Assembly: GCF_022829285.1 (NCBI RefSeq)
Contig: NZ_JAKSYI010000064.1
Location: 1-40,235 of the forward strand
Direction of reading: 5' to 3'
Source of the DNA: Methylobacterium sp. J-078
GTDB taxonomy: Bacteria > Pseudomonadota > Alphaproteobacteria > Rhizobiales > Beijerinckiaceae
DNA length: 40,235 nucleotides
Shown here: in pieces, positions 26,061 through 34,375 of the stretch
How the letters are laid out: each line of letters begins with the position of its first letter
Position numbering within the stretch: position 1 is the stretch's first letter
Notes under the pieces: model-generated
What the model saw: only the letters and a program-made list of their open reading frames with translations
Database searches by the model: none
Told to the model about the DNA's origin: nothing
Position numbers and translations under genes: made by a program

Positions 26061-27068
26061 TCAGGCCGCGAGGGACAGGGCAGCCGCGAAGCGGGCCCGG
26101 GCCTCGTCCACGTCGAAGGCGTCCGAGCCGGCGGGCAGGCGCGCCAGGGCGGCCTCGGCCCGGCGCAGGGCCGCGCCGGCCAGGGCCGGGGCCCCCTCGG
26201 CGACGCCGCGCATCTCGTCCGCGTCGCCGTTGCAGTGCAGGCCGACGTCGATGCCGGCGGAAAAGCAGGCCTCGGTGCGGGCGCGGAACGTCCCCTGGAG
26301 GGCGTGCATCGAGAGGTCGTCGGTCATCAGCAGGCCGTCGAAACCGATGGCCCCGCGGATGATGTCGCGGATCACGGTGGCCGACTGCGTCGCCGGGTGG
26401 ACGGGATCGAGGGCGGTGAGGACCACGTGGGCGCTCATGGCCATGGGCAGGTCGGCGAGCGCCCGGAACGGCACGAAGTCCTGCGCGCTCAGGGTCGCGA
26501 GGTCCGCCTCCACCACGGGCAGGCCCTTGTGGCTGTCGCAGCCGGCCCGGCCATGGCCGGGGATGTGCTTCATCACCGGCAGCACGCCGCCCTGCATCAG
26601 GCCCTCGGCCACGGCCCGGCCGATCTCGGCCACCCGGCCGGGGGCGGTGTCGTAGGCGCGGTCGCCGATCACGTCGTGGGCGCCGGCCACCGGCACGTCG
26701 AGGACGGGGGCGCAGTCGACGTTGATGCCCACATCGGCGAGGTCATGGGCCATCAGCCGGGCGCCGAGCTGCGCGAGGGCCACGGCCGAGCCGTTGAGAC
26801 CGCCGAAGCGTCGCCCCGCCGGGTAGGCCGGCCAGTGCGGCGGCCCCATGCGCTGCACCCGGCCGCCCTCCTGGTCGATCAGGATCGGCGCGTCCGCCCG
26901 GCCCACCGTGGCCCGCAGGGCGTCCGTGAGGGCCCGGACCTCGTCGGGGGTGCCGATGTTGCGCTTGAACAGGATGAAGCCCCAGGGCGCCACGTCCCGG
27001 AAGAAGGCGGCCTCCTGCCCCGAGAGGGTCTTGCCGGCGCAACCGAGGATCAGGGCACGGGAGGTCAT
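26061..27068 (-). CDS. nagZ: Beta-N-acetylhexosaminidase (GH3, NagZ type)
   Basis: NagZ removes N-acetylglucosamine from anhydro-muropeptides in the cytoplasm during peptidoglycan recycling. The 335-residue product has the family marks WGFILFKRNI, LIDQEGGRVQRM (about 63-74), the catalytic-loop motif KHIPGHGRAGCDSHKGLP (167-184, with the His that acts as general acid/base) and LLMTDDLSMHAL (nucleophilic Asp about 250). The size is normal. It follows the SPOR-domain gene and argS on the same strand, a conserved alphaproteobacterial order. Confidence 0.95.
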   Translation of the reverse strand: MTSRALILGCAGKTLSGQEAAFFRDVAPWGFILFKRNIGTPDEVRALTDALRATVGRADAPILIDQEGGRVQRMGPPHWPAYPAGRRFGGLNGSAVALAQLGARLMAHDLADVGINVDCAPVLDVPVAGAHDVIGDRAYDTAPGRVAEIGRAVAEGLMQGGVLPVMKHIPGHGRAGCDSHKGLPVVEADLATLSAQDFVPFRALADLPMAMSAHVVLTALDPVHPATQSATVIRDIIRGAIGFDGLLMTDDLSMHALQGTFRARTEACFSAGIDVGLHCNGDADEMRGVAEGAPALAGAALRRAEAALARLPAGSDAFDVDEARARFAAALSLAA

Positions 27069-27278
27069 GGCGGTGGACGCGTCCTCGGGGATGGAGGCCG
27101 GCTCGGGGGAGCGCGGCCGGGAAGCTCGGTGACGATTCAGGCCAGCCGGCATCGCTGCCGGATGGGGCCGGAACATGGTCGGATGCGGACGGTGCAGACA
27201 CAAGGGCGGGCGCGTGGCCCTGCGGCCACAGGGCTGGCCGGATCCGGACTGAGGTGTCACTTCGACGCCCGGATCGCG

Positions 27279-27313
27279 CCGTCACGGAACGCGCACGCCG
27301 CGTTCCGTGACGG
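27279..27313. terminator. Perfect 15-base inverted repeat between SPOR gene and nagZ
   Basis: Arms CCGTCACGGAACGCG (27279-27293) and its exact complement (27299-27313) enclose a five-base loop, 18 bases after the SPOR stop. There is no T-run on either side. It may stop or stabilise the upstream minus-strand transcript, or be a protein site. Confidence 0.5.
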
Positions 27314-27331
27314 ATCATCGCTTCGAAAAGA

Positions 27332-28744
27332 TCAGTTCTTAGCCACGAAGCACTGGCCGCCCGCACCCTGCAACTGGGTGCACAGGCTGGTCGCCTCATT
27401 TTTGCCGAGGGGGCCGACGCGGACGCGATAGATCGTCTTGCCGTTGACCTCGGCCTGCCGGATCAGGGCCGGCTGGCCGGAGAGCTGGCCGTACTTGCCC
27501 TGCATCTGCCGGAAGGCGGCCTGCGCCTCGCTCTCGCTGGTGCGCACGCCGAGCTGGACGGCGTAGCCGCCTCCGCCGGTTGCGGCCGCGGCCGCCGCGG
27601 GGGGCGGGCTGGCGATGGCGGACGTCGCCTCGGGCGCCACGGCGGCGACGCGCTGGGGGGCCTTGGGGCGCGGGGCCGGGGCGGGCTCGGCTGCGGCGGG
27701 CGCCTCGGCCACGGGCGTGGTGGCCACCGGCGGCGGAAGCCGGGCGGCGCGCTGGCGCAGGGAGCCGCTGGCGGGCGCGCCGTCGGCGGCGGCGCCCGGC
27801 AGGGTCATGGTCGGGATCACGGAGGGCGGCGTCGCCGTCGCCTCTGCCGGGGCTTCGCGCTGGGGCGGCGGGGGCGGCGTGTCGGGCTTCACCGAGACGG
27901 TGCGGACCCGGCGGGGCTCCCCGAGGGAATCGGTGAGGCCGCCCTGCTGGCCCTGGGCCGGCTGGGCCTGCGCGGCGCTGCCCGGAGTGGCGCCGCCCTC
28001 CCCCGAGCCCAGGGCCGCGCGGGCGGCCTGGGCGACGTCGAGGGGCTGCTCCTCGCGGTTGACGATGCGGATCTGCCCGTCCTTGGCGGTGCGATCGTAG
28101 ATCTGCTTGTTCTGGTCCGGAATCTCGACGCCGTCCGCCTTCTGCGGCGCGATCTTCAGGGGCGCGGTATCGGCCATGATGGTGGGCACGCCGCCGGCCC
28201 CGCCGGTGCTCCCGTGCAGGCCGCGCCAAGCCAAGGCTCCGGTGACGCAGAGGGCGAGGACGCCGAGGCCGGCGCCCACCGAGACGAGGCGGCTGCGCTG
28301 GCGCGGCCGTTCCAGGGGGCGGACCCGGTCGTCGGCATCGTTGGGCGCGAACTCGGCGGCATTCGCATCCGGGTAGGGCTCCTGCGGATCGCGGTAGGCG
28401 CCGTGATCGACGGAGGCGAGATACTGGTCGAAGGCGTCGGCGTTCGAGCCCGCCTGCGGCGCCGGCTGCTGGGCGTAGGTCTGCTGCGCGTAGGGCTGGG
28501 CCGGCGCCTCCCCGAAGCTCGGCTCGACGCGGGTCCGCCCGGCGACCTGGGCGTCGCGGGCCTGGAGCAGGGCCCGGAACGGATCGTCCTGCCCGACGAT
28601 CCGGGCGAGCTCGGCCAGCGGGTCGGCCTTGGGGGCCGCGCCTGCCACGGGCTGAACCTGGGGCTGAACCGGCGCCTGGGGCTGCTGCAGATCCCGCGCG
28701 AAAGCGTCGAAATCGACTGTCGCTCGCGAAGCGTTCGTCGTCAT
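27332..28744 (-). CDS. SPOR-domain membrane protein
   Basis: This is a probable division-site or peptidoglycan-binding protein. The 470-residue product has a cytoplasmic Gln/Pro/Ala-rich N-terminus, one membrane helix (about 152-174) after a basic RPRQRSR stretch, and a long Pro/Ala-rich periplasmic linker. The SPOR domain fills the last 80 residues (GGYAVQLGVRTSESEAQAAF, then IYRVRVGPL); such domains bind glycan strands lacking stem peptides. ATG 28744 is chosen because GAGGG stands before it; a GTG six codons earlier is possible. It lies 30 bases after argS and before nagZ. Confidence 0.88.
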   Translation of the reverse strand: MTTNASRATVDFDAFARDLQQPQAPVQPQVQPVAGAAPKADPLAELARIVGQDDPFRALLQARDAQVAGRTRVEPSFGEAPAQPYAQQTYAQQPAPQAGSNADAFDQYLASVDHGAYRDPQEPYPDANAAEFAPNDADDRVRPLERPRQRSRLVSVGAGLGVLALCVTGALAWRGLHGSTGGAGGVPTIMADTAPLKIAPQKADGVEIPDQNKQIYDRTAKDGQIRIVNREEQPLDVAQAARAALGSGEGGATPGSAAQAQPAQGQQGGLTDSLGEPRRVRTVSVKPDTPPPPPQREAPAEATATPPSVIPTMTLPGAAADGAPASGSLRQRAARLPPPVATTPVAEAPAAAEPAPAPRPKAPQRVAAVAPEATSAIASPPPAAAAAATGGGGYAVQLGVRTSESEAQAAFRQMQGKYGQLSGQPALIRQAEVNGKTIYRVRVGPLGKNEATSLCTQLQGAGGQCFVAKN

Positions 28745-28774
28745 GCCAGCATCCCTCTTCACGCCGAGATCACC

Positions 28775-30538
28775 TCACCGCATTTCATCCGGCGCGGTGA
28801 CGCCCAACACCGCGAGGCCGGAGGCGACGACGCCCCGCAATGCCTCAACGAGGGCCAATCGGGCCCGAGTGGAGTTTCGGTCGTCAGGATTAATAAACCG
28901 TAATTGCGGCAAGTCTTTGCCCTTGTTCCACAAACCGTGGAGCGAGCTTGCCAGTTCGTAGAGGTAGAACGCCACGCGATGCGGTTCGTGCGCGCCCGCC
29001 GCGGCCTCGATGACGCGCGGGTACTGCGCGACGAGCCGCATGATCTCGATCTCGCCCGGGTCGGTGAGCAACGCCAGATCGGCCTCGCGGAGCAGGCCAT
29101 CGCGCGAAAAGTTCTCGTCCGGCATCGCCTGCGCGGCCTGGCGGAACACCGAGACGCAGCGCGCATGGGCGTACTGCACGTAGAAGACCGGGTTCTCCTT
29201 CGACTGCTCCACCACCTTGGCGAGGTCGAAATCCAGGGTGGCGTCGTTCTTCCGGTAGAGCATCATGAAGCGGATCGCATCGCGGCCGACCTCGTCGACG
29301 ACCTCCCGCAGGGTGATGAACTCGCCCGCGCGCTTGGACATCTTCACGGGCTCGCCCGCGCGCAGCAGCCGCACCAGCTGGCAGAGCTTCACGTCGAGGG
29401 TGGCGTGCCCGTCGCTCACCGCCTTCACGGCGGCCTGCATGCGCTTGACGTAGCCGCCATGGTCGGCGCCCAGCACGTCGATGAGGTCGGTGGCGCCCCG
29501 CGCGATCTTGTCCCGGTGGTAGGCGATGTCGGAGGCGAAGTAGGTGAAGGAGCCGTCGGACTTGAGCAGGGGCCGGTCGACGTCGTCGCCGAACTCCACG
29601 GTGCGGAACAGGGTCTGCTCGCGGTCCTCCCAATCCTCGGGAAGCTGGCCCTTGGGTGGCGGCAGGCGTCCCTCGTAGACGAGCCCCTTTCCTCGGAGTT
29701 CGGCGAGGAGAACGGGCACCGCCTCCTTCAGGGTGGCTTCCGAGAAGAACACGTCGTGGTGGATGCCCAGACGCGCGAGGTCGGCCCGGATCAGGTCCAT
29801 CATCGCGTCGATGGCGAAGGCCCGGACCAGCGGGAGCCATTCCGCCTCCGGCTGGTCGAGGAGGGCGCGGCCATGGGCCTCGGCGAGGGCCCGGCCCACG
29901 GGCACGAGGTAGTCGCCCGGGTAGAGTCCCTCCGGCACCGGCCCGACGGGCTCGCCGAGCGCCTCGCGGTAGCGCAGGAAGGCCGAGCGGGCGAGCACGT
30001 CGACCTGCGCGCCGGCGTCGTTGATGTAGTATTCGCGCGTCACCTCGCGCCCGGCCGCCACCAGGAGGTTGGCGAGGGCGTCGCCGAACACCGCGCCGCG
30101 CCCGTGGCCCACATGCATCGGGCCGGTGGGGTTGGCCGAGACGTACTCGATGTTGACGCGCCCCGCCGGCGAAGCGCCGCTCGGCATCGTGCCGCGCCCG
30201 TAGGCCTCGCCTTCTGCGAGGGCGGCCCGCACCACGGCATGGAACGTCCCCGGGGCCAGCCGCAGGTTGATGAAGCCGGGGCCGGCCACCTGCGCCTCCA
30301 CCACGTCGGGGTCGGCGCGCAGGGCGGCCGCCAGGGTCTCGCCGAGGGCCTTCGGGTTGGTCTTCGCCTCCTTGGCCAGCACCAGGGCGGCGTTGGTGGC
30401 GAGATCCCCATGGCTGGCGTCGCGGGGCGGCTCCACCACCACGCGGGCGAGGTCGAGTCCCTCGGGCAGTTGCCCGGACCGGATGAGGCCCTGCACGGCC
30501 GCGCGGACGCGGCCCTCGAAGGTGGCGAAGATGTTCAT
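28775..30538 (-). CDS. argS: Arginyl-tRNA synthetase
   Basis: This class I synthetase charges tRNA-Arg. The 587-residue product begins [20 protein letters not shown], the additional N-terminal domain typical of ArgRS. The HIGH-type motif is in [15 protein letters not shown], and the KMSKS-type motif is [10 protein letters not shown]. The DALR anticodon-binding domain fills the last 130 residues ([14 protein letters not shown] onward). It is the first gene of the argS-SPOR-nagZ run and is divergent from the C93 protease genes across 326 bases. Confidence 0.98.
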   Translation of the reverse strand: MNIFATFEGRVRAAVQGLIRSGQLPEGLDLARVVVEPPRDASHGDLATNAALVLAKEAKTNPKALGETLAAALRADPDVVEAQVAGPGFINLRLAPGTFHAVVRAALAEGEAYGRGTMPSGASPAGRVNIEYVSANPTGPMHVGHGRGAVFGDALANLLVAAGREVTREYYINDAGAQVDVLARSAFLRYREALGEPVGPVPEGLYPGDYLVPVGRALAEAHGRALLDQPEAEWLPLVRAFAIDAMMDLIRADLARLGIHHDVFFSEATLKEAVPVLLAELRGKGLVYEGRLPPPKGQLPEDWEDREQTLFRTVEFGDDVDRPLLKSDGSFTYFASDIAYHRDKIARGATDLIDVLGADHGGYVKRMQAAVKAVSDGHATLDVKLCQLVRLLRAGEPVKMSKRAGEFITLREVVDEVGRDAIRFMMLYRKNDATLDFDLAKVVEQSKENPVFYVQYAHARCVSVFRQAAQAMPDENFSRDGLLREADLALLTDPGEIEIMRLVAQYPRVIEAAAGAHEPHRVAFYLYELASSLHGLWNKGKDLPQLRFINPDDRNSTRARLALVEALRGVVASGLAVLGVTAPDEMR

Positions 30539-30864
30539 GGCACGATCGAATCCGCTTCGGGGGCTGGGGCGGGGTCTTGGTGCGGGTCTTGGAGCCCGCC
30601 GGCTCGCCCGCCAGCCCGGATCGGAGGGGCATAGCAAGGGCGCCCCCGGGTGTCACGGCGGGGGGCGCATCGTGAGCGGAGCAGGAGGGTTACCGGATCC
30701 TTGGGGAAATCGCGCGGGTTCGCGGCATCGCCGTGAGGCGGCGTTCGGCCTGGCGCGCGAGAGGCGCCGGGCTGCGCCGAATCGATAAAATTGCGCGGAT
30801 CGACTTCAGCGCGGGACAGGCTCCGTGGCGGCACGATGACGGCGTTGGACCTGAGGACGCCGCC
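30539..30864. other. Intergenic region between argS and the first C93 protease gene
   Basis: These 326 bases separate two divergent starts and should hold both promoters. A short AT-richer patch (about 30780-30800, ATCGATAAAATTGC) is the likeliest promoter area for the plus-strand gene. I see no gene, repeat or RNA here. Confidence 0.4.
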
Positions 30865-31488
30865 ATGGGCAGGACGAAGACGATCGCGCTGGCACTTCTC
30901 GCGGCCCTGGCCGCGAGCGCGAGCCCGACCCAGGCGCAGACCCTGGCCGCCCTGCCCTCGCCGACCCCCTCGGCGCAGCCCCTGCACGAGGCCAAGCCGC
31001 TCGCCGCCTGGTCCGCCTTCTGCCAGCGCTACGCCGCCGAGTGCGCCATCGACCTCAACGAGGCTCCGCGCATCACCCTCACCCCCGCCACCTGGGCCAC
31101 CATCGCGGCGGTGAACCGCCGGGTGAATCGCACGCTGCGCCCCCTCACCGACATGGATCACTGGGGCGTGCCGGACCGCTGGGACCTGGCCGAGGACGGC
31201 GCCGGCGACTGCGAGGATTATCAGCTCCTCAAGCGCAAGCTCCTGGCCGAGGCCGGCCTGCCGCGCCGGGCGATGCGCATGACGGTCGTCATCGACGAGA
31301 AGGGCGAGGGCCATGCCGTGCTCACCCTGATCACCGACCGGGGCGACTTCGTGCTCGACAACAAGGTCGGCGACGTGCTGGCCTGGCATCGGACGGGCTA
31401 CGTCTTCATCAAGCGCGAATCGGCCGAGACGGTGGCATGGGTCTCGCTTGGGGGTGTCACCTCGCCGGTCACGACCGCCAACCGCTGA
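30865..31488 (+). CDS. Transglutaminase-like cysteine protease (C93/LapG family), copy 1
   Basis: This is an exported bacterial transglutaminase-like cysteine protease (PF06035, the family of LapG, which cuts the LapA adhesin). The 207-residue product has a signal peptide ending near PTQAQ. The catalytic triad is complete: Cys116 in GDCEDYQLLK, His150 in EGHAVL, Asp165 in VLDNK, with spacings close to LapG. NRRVNRTLRPLTDMDHWG before the Cys is also typical. ATG 30865 has GAGGA seven bases upstream. A second copy follows 205 bases later. The substrate is unknown; the family has several paralogues per genome in Hyphomicrobiales. Confidence 0.9.
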   Translation: MGRTKTIALALLAALAASASPTQAQTLAALPSPTPSAQPLHEAKPLAAWSAFCQRYAAECAIDLNEAPRITLTPATWATIAAVNRRVNRTLRPLTDMDHWGVPDRWDLAEDGAGDCEDYQLLKRKLLAEAGLPRRAMRMTVVIDEKGEGHAVLTLITDRGDFVLDNKVGDVLAWHRTGYVFIKRESAETVAWVSLGGVTSPVTTANR

Positions 31489-31527
31489 CGGTTGGCCGCC
31501 CCGGCGCGGATGCCGCGCAGGCGCGAG

Positions 31528-31543
31528 CGGGACCGAGGTCCCG
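31528..31543. promoter_or_regulatory. Palindrome between the two C93 genes
   Basis: CGGGACC-GA-GGTCCCG is a perfect 7+2+7 inverted repeat 40 bases after the first C93 stop and 150 bases before the second start. The tiny loop suits an operator better than a terminator. Confidence 0.3.
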
Positions 31544-31584
31544 TGCCGTCCCGCGACGATGACACGAAAACCATATCGTCACGC

Positions 31585-31610
31585 GGAACCTTCTCCTGCC
31601 CTCGCGGGTT
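31585..31610 (+). promoter_or_regulatory. EcfG-like promoter candidate before C93 copy 2
   Basis: GGAAC, 17 bases, then GGTT resembles GGAAC-N16/17-CGTT with one mismatch in the -10. It lies about 84 bases before the ATG at 31694. It is a candidate only. Confidence 0.35.
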
Positions 31611-31693
31611 AACGGGGGTTTAACTTTCCGATTGAGCCTCGGCCGCTCCCGTGCAACCTTCGTCGTCTTACGAGGGACGGCAGGGCGACCGGC

Positions 31694-32383
31694 ATGCGGC
31701 ACGCGATTCTGCGAAGTGGTGATGGGCTCCCGCCGGTCTGGGGGCGCCGGGTCCTGTGGCGACGGATCGGTCGCGCGGTCCAGTTCTCCCTGGTGGGCTC
31801 GATCCTGCTCCTCGGAGGTGCCACCACGGAGGCGCAGACCGTCGCCGCCCTGCCCGAAGCCCCGCGGGTCGATGAGGGGCCGCCCGCCCGTCCGGTCGCG
31901 GCCTGGACCGCGCTCTGCGCGCGGATGCCGGCCGAGTGCGCGGTCGACACGAGCGAGCCCGCCATCATCACCCTGACGCCGCGCATCCGCGACCTGCTCG
32001 CCCGCGTCAACCGCCGGGTGAACGCCCGGATCAAGCCGATCACCGACCTCGCCCACTGGGGCGTGGTGGACCGCTGGGACTATCCCGACGACGGTTTCGG
32101 CGATTGCGAGGATTACCAGCTGCTCAAGCGCCGGATGCTGGCGGAGCGCGGATTGCCGCGCCGTGCCCTGCGGATGACGGTGGTGATCGACGATATCGGC
32201 GAGGGGCACGCGGTGCTGATGGTCCGGACCGACCGGGGAGACCTCATCCTCGACAACAAGACCAACGCGGTGCTCTCGGCCCCCGCGACCGGCTACACCT
32301 TCATCAAGCGCGAGGGCCAGGACGGTCTCGCCTGGGTCACCCTCAACGCCGGCGCCTCCCCGGTGGCCACCGCCAACCGCTGA
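31694..32383 (+). CDS. Transglutaminase-like cysteine protease (C93/LapG family), copy 2
   Basis: This is a paralogue of the gene before it, 229 residues, also exported: a long basic start (RRVLWRRIGR) precedes the hydrophobic segment ending near GGATTEAQ. The triad is Cys138 (FGDCEDYQLLKR), His172 (EGHAVL) and Asp187 (ILDNK). From the AAW segment to the shared C-terminal SPVxTANR the two proteins align without large gaps, so this is a tandem duplication that has since diverged, mostly in the N-terminal 70 residues. It has its own upstream region of 205 bases, so separate regulation is possible. Confidence 0.9.
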   Translation: MRHAILRSGDGLPPVWGRRVLWRRIGRAVQFSLVGSILLLGGATTEAQTVAALPEAPRVDEGPPARPVAAWTALCARMPAECAVDTSEPAIITLTPRIRDLLARVNRRVNARIKPITDLAHWGVVDRWDYPDDGFGDCEDYQLLKRRMLAERGLPRRALRMTVVIDDIGEGHAVLMVRTDRGDLILDNKTNAVLSAPATGYTFIKREGQDGLAWVTLNAGASPVATANR

Positions 32384-32416
32384 CGGCGGCGGCGAGCCGG
32401 GGATCACGCGGGTCTT

Positions 32417-32746
32417 TCAGAGGCCCGTGATCAGGTGCGCGAGGTCGAGGGCGATGCGGCCCGACATCAGGCTCCAGCCGCAGGCGATGATCGTGGCGAT
32501 CATCACGAAGGGGATCGGCCGACGCTCGAAGCGCCGGCCCCGCACCGTGTTGCGCAGGATGATGAAGGGCGCCCCGAAGGCCAGCATGGGCAGGGCCGCC
32601 ACGGCCGTGACGCCGCCGCGCTCGAGCAGGCTGAAGCTGGCGCGGCGCGCGGTGAAGAGTTCGAACGCGCTCGCGAGCAGGCCCGACAGAGCGAGACCGA
32701 CGCAGAGGGTCCGAAGGGATTCGATGGCCGAGGGGCTGAGGGTCAT
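32417..32746 (-). CDS. Small membrane protein, unknown
   Basis: This 109-residue protein has three predicted membrane segments (about 10-29, 43-64, 78-98) joined by basic loops (TARRASF, RNTVRGRRFERRP). I do not recognise a characterised family. It converges with the second C93 protease gene. A hairpin (32402-32432) covers its 3' end and could stop both transcripts. Confidence 0.7.
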   Translation of the reverse strand: MTLSPSAIESLRTLCVGLALSGLLASAFELFTARRASFSLLERGGVTAVAALPMLAFGAPFIILRNTVRGRRFERRPIPFVMIATIIACGWSLMSGRIALDLAHLITGL

Positions 32747-32902
32747 GACGCGAACGCTCCAGCATCGAGAACGATGTGGAGCGCACTGTGCCGCGTCGTT
32801 TACGAAACGTTAAGGGTTTCCTGCCGTCAGGGTTAAATCCACGCACAGGGGTGTGCGACACGTGGGCGTGCGGCGGACCCGTCAATCCGGCAGGCGAAGG
32901 GC

Positions 32903-33115
32903 CTAATCTGCGAGGTCGATGTCCAGGATCGCCATGGCGAAGTTGAACGAGCGGTCCCCGTCCTCGTCGTCCACCGAGACCACGCCGAGGAACTCCTCGC
33001 CGATATAGACCTCGGCCGAGTCGTCCTTCTTGGGACGGGGCACGAGGCGGATGTTGGTGTTGGCGAAGGTGCGGCGGAGGTAGTCCTGCACCTTCGCAAT
33101 GTCGGTCTTGTTCAC
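32903..33115 (-). CDS. DUF3126 family protein
   Basis: This 70-residue protein is of the DUF3126 family, unknown function, common in Hyphomicrobiales. It reads NKTDIAKVQDYLRRTFANTN, then IRLVPRPKKDDSAEVYIGEE, and ends in an acidic AILDIDLAD. It begins at a GTG (33115) with GAGAGG eight bases upstream; there is no ATG at a suitable place. It lies after cysE on the same strand, an association I recall from related genomes, which may link it to cysteine synthesis. Confidence 0.85.
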   Translation of the reverse strand: MNKTDIAKVQDYLRRTFANTNIRLVPRPKKDDSAEVYIGEEFLGVVSVDDEDGDRSFNFAMAILDIDLAD

Positions 33116-33214
33116 GCTGATCGCCTCTCGCGTTGGGATCGGGGCCTCCGGCGCACGGGACGACGCGCGGCATGCCGCGGGGCTCGGCCGGGCGCGGCCT
33201 TGGGCCGGGCTGGC

Positions 33215-33252
33215 CCCCGCTTGCCACGCCATCGGGGGATGGGCAAGCGGGG
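33215..33252 (-). terminator. Hairpin between cysE and the DUF3126 gene
   Basis: Eleven-base arms CCCCGCTTGCC and GGCAAGCGGGG enclose a 16-base loop, 25 bases after the cysE stop. There is no U-run; it may be a transcript-stabilising or weak terminator hairpin. Confidence 0.45.
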
Positions 33253-33276
33253 CCGAGTCCCGAGCCTTAAGCGTCG

Positions 33277-34134
33277 TCAGATGCCCTCGGCCATGTGAAT
33301 GAACTGATCCATGGCCACGAGCTGGTCCATGGCCCGCGACGGCTCGGCGCAGCCGGCGGTGCCCACAACGCGGGCCGGCACGCCGACCACGGTGGTGTTG
33401 GCGGGAACCGCGCGCAGCACCACGGAGCCGGCTGCGATGCGCGCGCAGGCGCCCACCTCGATGTTGCCGAGGATCTTGGCCCCGGCCCCGATCATGACGC
33501 CGTGGCGGATCTTCGGATGGCGGTCGCTGCCCTGCTTGCCGGTGCCCCCGAGGGTGACGGCATGGAGGATCGAGACGTCGTCCTCGATCACCGCCGTGGA
33601 GCCGACCACCAGCCCGGTGGCGTGGTCGAGGAAGATGCCGCGCCCGATCCGGGCCTGCGGATGGATGTCGGTCTGGAACACCTCCGAGGAGCGGCTCTGG
33701 AGGTAGAGGGCGAGGTCGCGCCGGCCCTGCCCCCAGTACCAGTGCGCGAGACGATGCGCCTGGATCGCGTGGAAGCCCTTGAAGTACAGGACCGGCTCGA
33801 TGGCCCGGCTGGTGGCGGGGTCGCGGTCGAGCACCGCCGCGATGTCGGCCCGGAAATCCTGACCGAGCTCCGGGTTCGCGCCGATCGCCTCGTGGAAGCC
33901 GTGGGCGACGAGCTCGGCCGGCAGGGAGGCGTGCCCGAGGCGGGCCGCCACCCGGTGTGCCACCGCGCCCTCGAGGGACGTGTGGTTGAGGATCGTGGCC
34001 ACGATGAAGGAGGCGAGCTGCGGCTCCTCCCGCACGATCGCCTCGGCCTCGGCCCGCAGGCGCGCCCAGATCGGATCGCAGACGGCGAGCGGCTCAGGCC
34101 CCTTCGCGGCGATCGGGAATGCACTGGCGGACAT
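33277..34134 (-). CDS. cysE: Serine O-acetyltransferase
   Basis: CysE makes O-acetylserine from serine and acetyl-CoA, the carbon acceptor for cysteine synthesis. The 285-residue product has the helical N-terminal domain (DPIWARLRAEAEAIVREEP) and the left-handed beta-helix of hexapeptide repeats. Active-site His and Asp are seen in FLDHATGLVVGSTAVIEDD and ILHAVTLGG. The C-terminus ends MAEGI; a final Ile is what docks into CysK to form the cysteine synthase complex. GAGGAGG stands five bases before the ATG. The DUF3126 gene follows downstream. Confidence 0.96.
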   Translation of the reverse strand: MSASAFPIAAKGPEPLAVCDPIWARLRAEAEAIVREEPQLASFIVATILNHTSLEGAVAHRVAARLGHASLPAELVAHGFHEAIGANPELGQDFRADIAAVLDRDPATSRAIEPVLYFKGFHAIQAHRLAHWYWGQGRRDLALYLQSRSSEVFQTDIHPQARIGRGIFLDHATGLVVGSTAVIEDDVSILHAVTLGGTGKQGSDRHPKIRHGVMIGAGAKILGNIEVGACARIAAGSVVLRAVPANTTVVGVPARVVGTAGCAEPSRAMDQLVAMDQFIHMAEGI

Positions 34135-34375
34135 CGGGGCCTCCTCTGGGCCGGCCTCTCAAGCGCCGGACGCGGCGGGCCGCCCCGCGACGACCCCCGC
34201 TAGGTGGTCGCCGGGACGACGCGTCCGCCGTACGGCGTTCCGGTGGATGGTTCGTCTGTCGTCGTCGGTTCCGGCAGACGGAAACGCCGCCGGGCCGGTC
34301 TTCCGTAGCTTGGTGTGCCTCGGGCGGCCGATCAAGGCCGGGCGGCATCCCGGGCGAGCGGGTGCGCGCCGATCG

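Noticed and set aside
28904..30634. Open frame of 576 residues on the plus strand
   Set aside because: It is exactly opposite argS; no recognisable domain.
32402..32432. Hairpin at the 3' end of the small membrane protein gene as a separate terminator feature
   Set aside because: The stem has a bulge and there is no clear U-tract; mentioned only in the gene entry.
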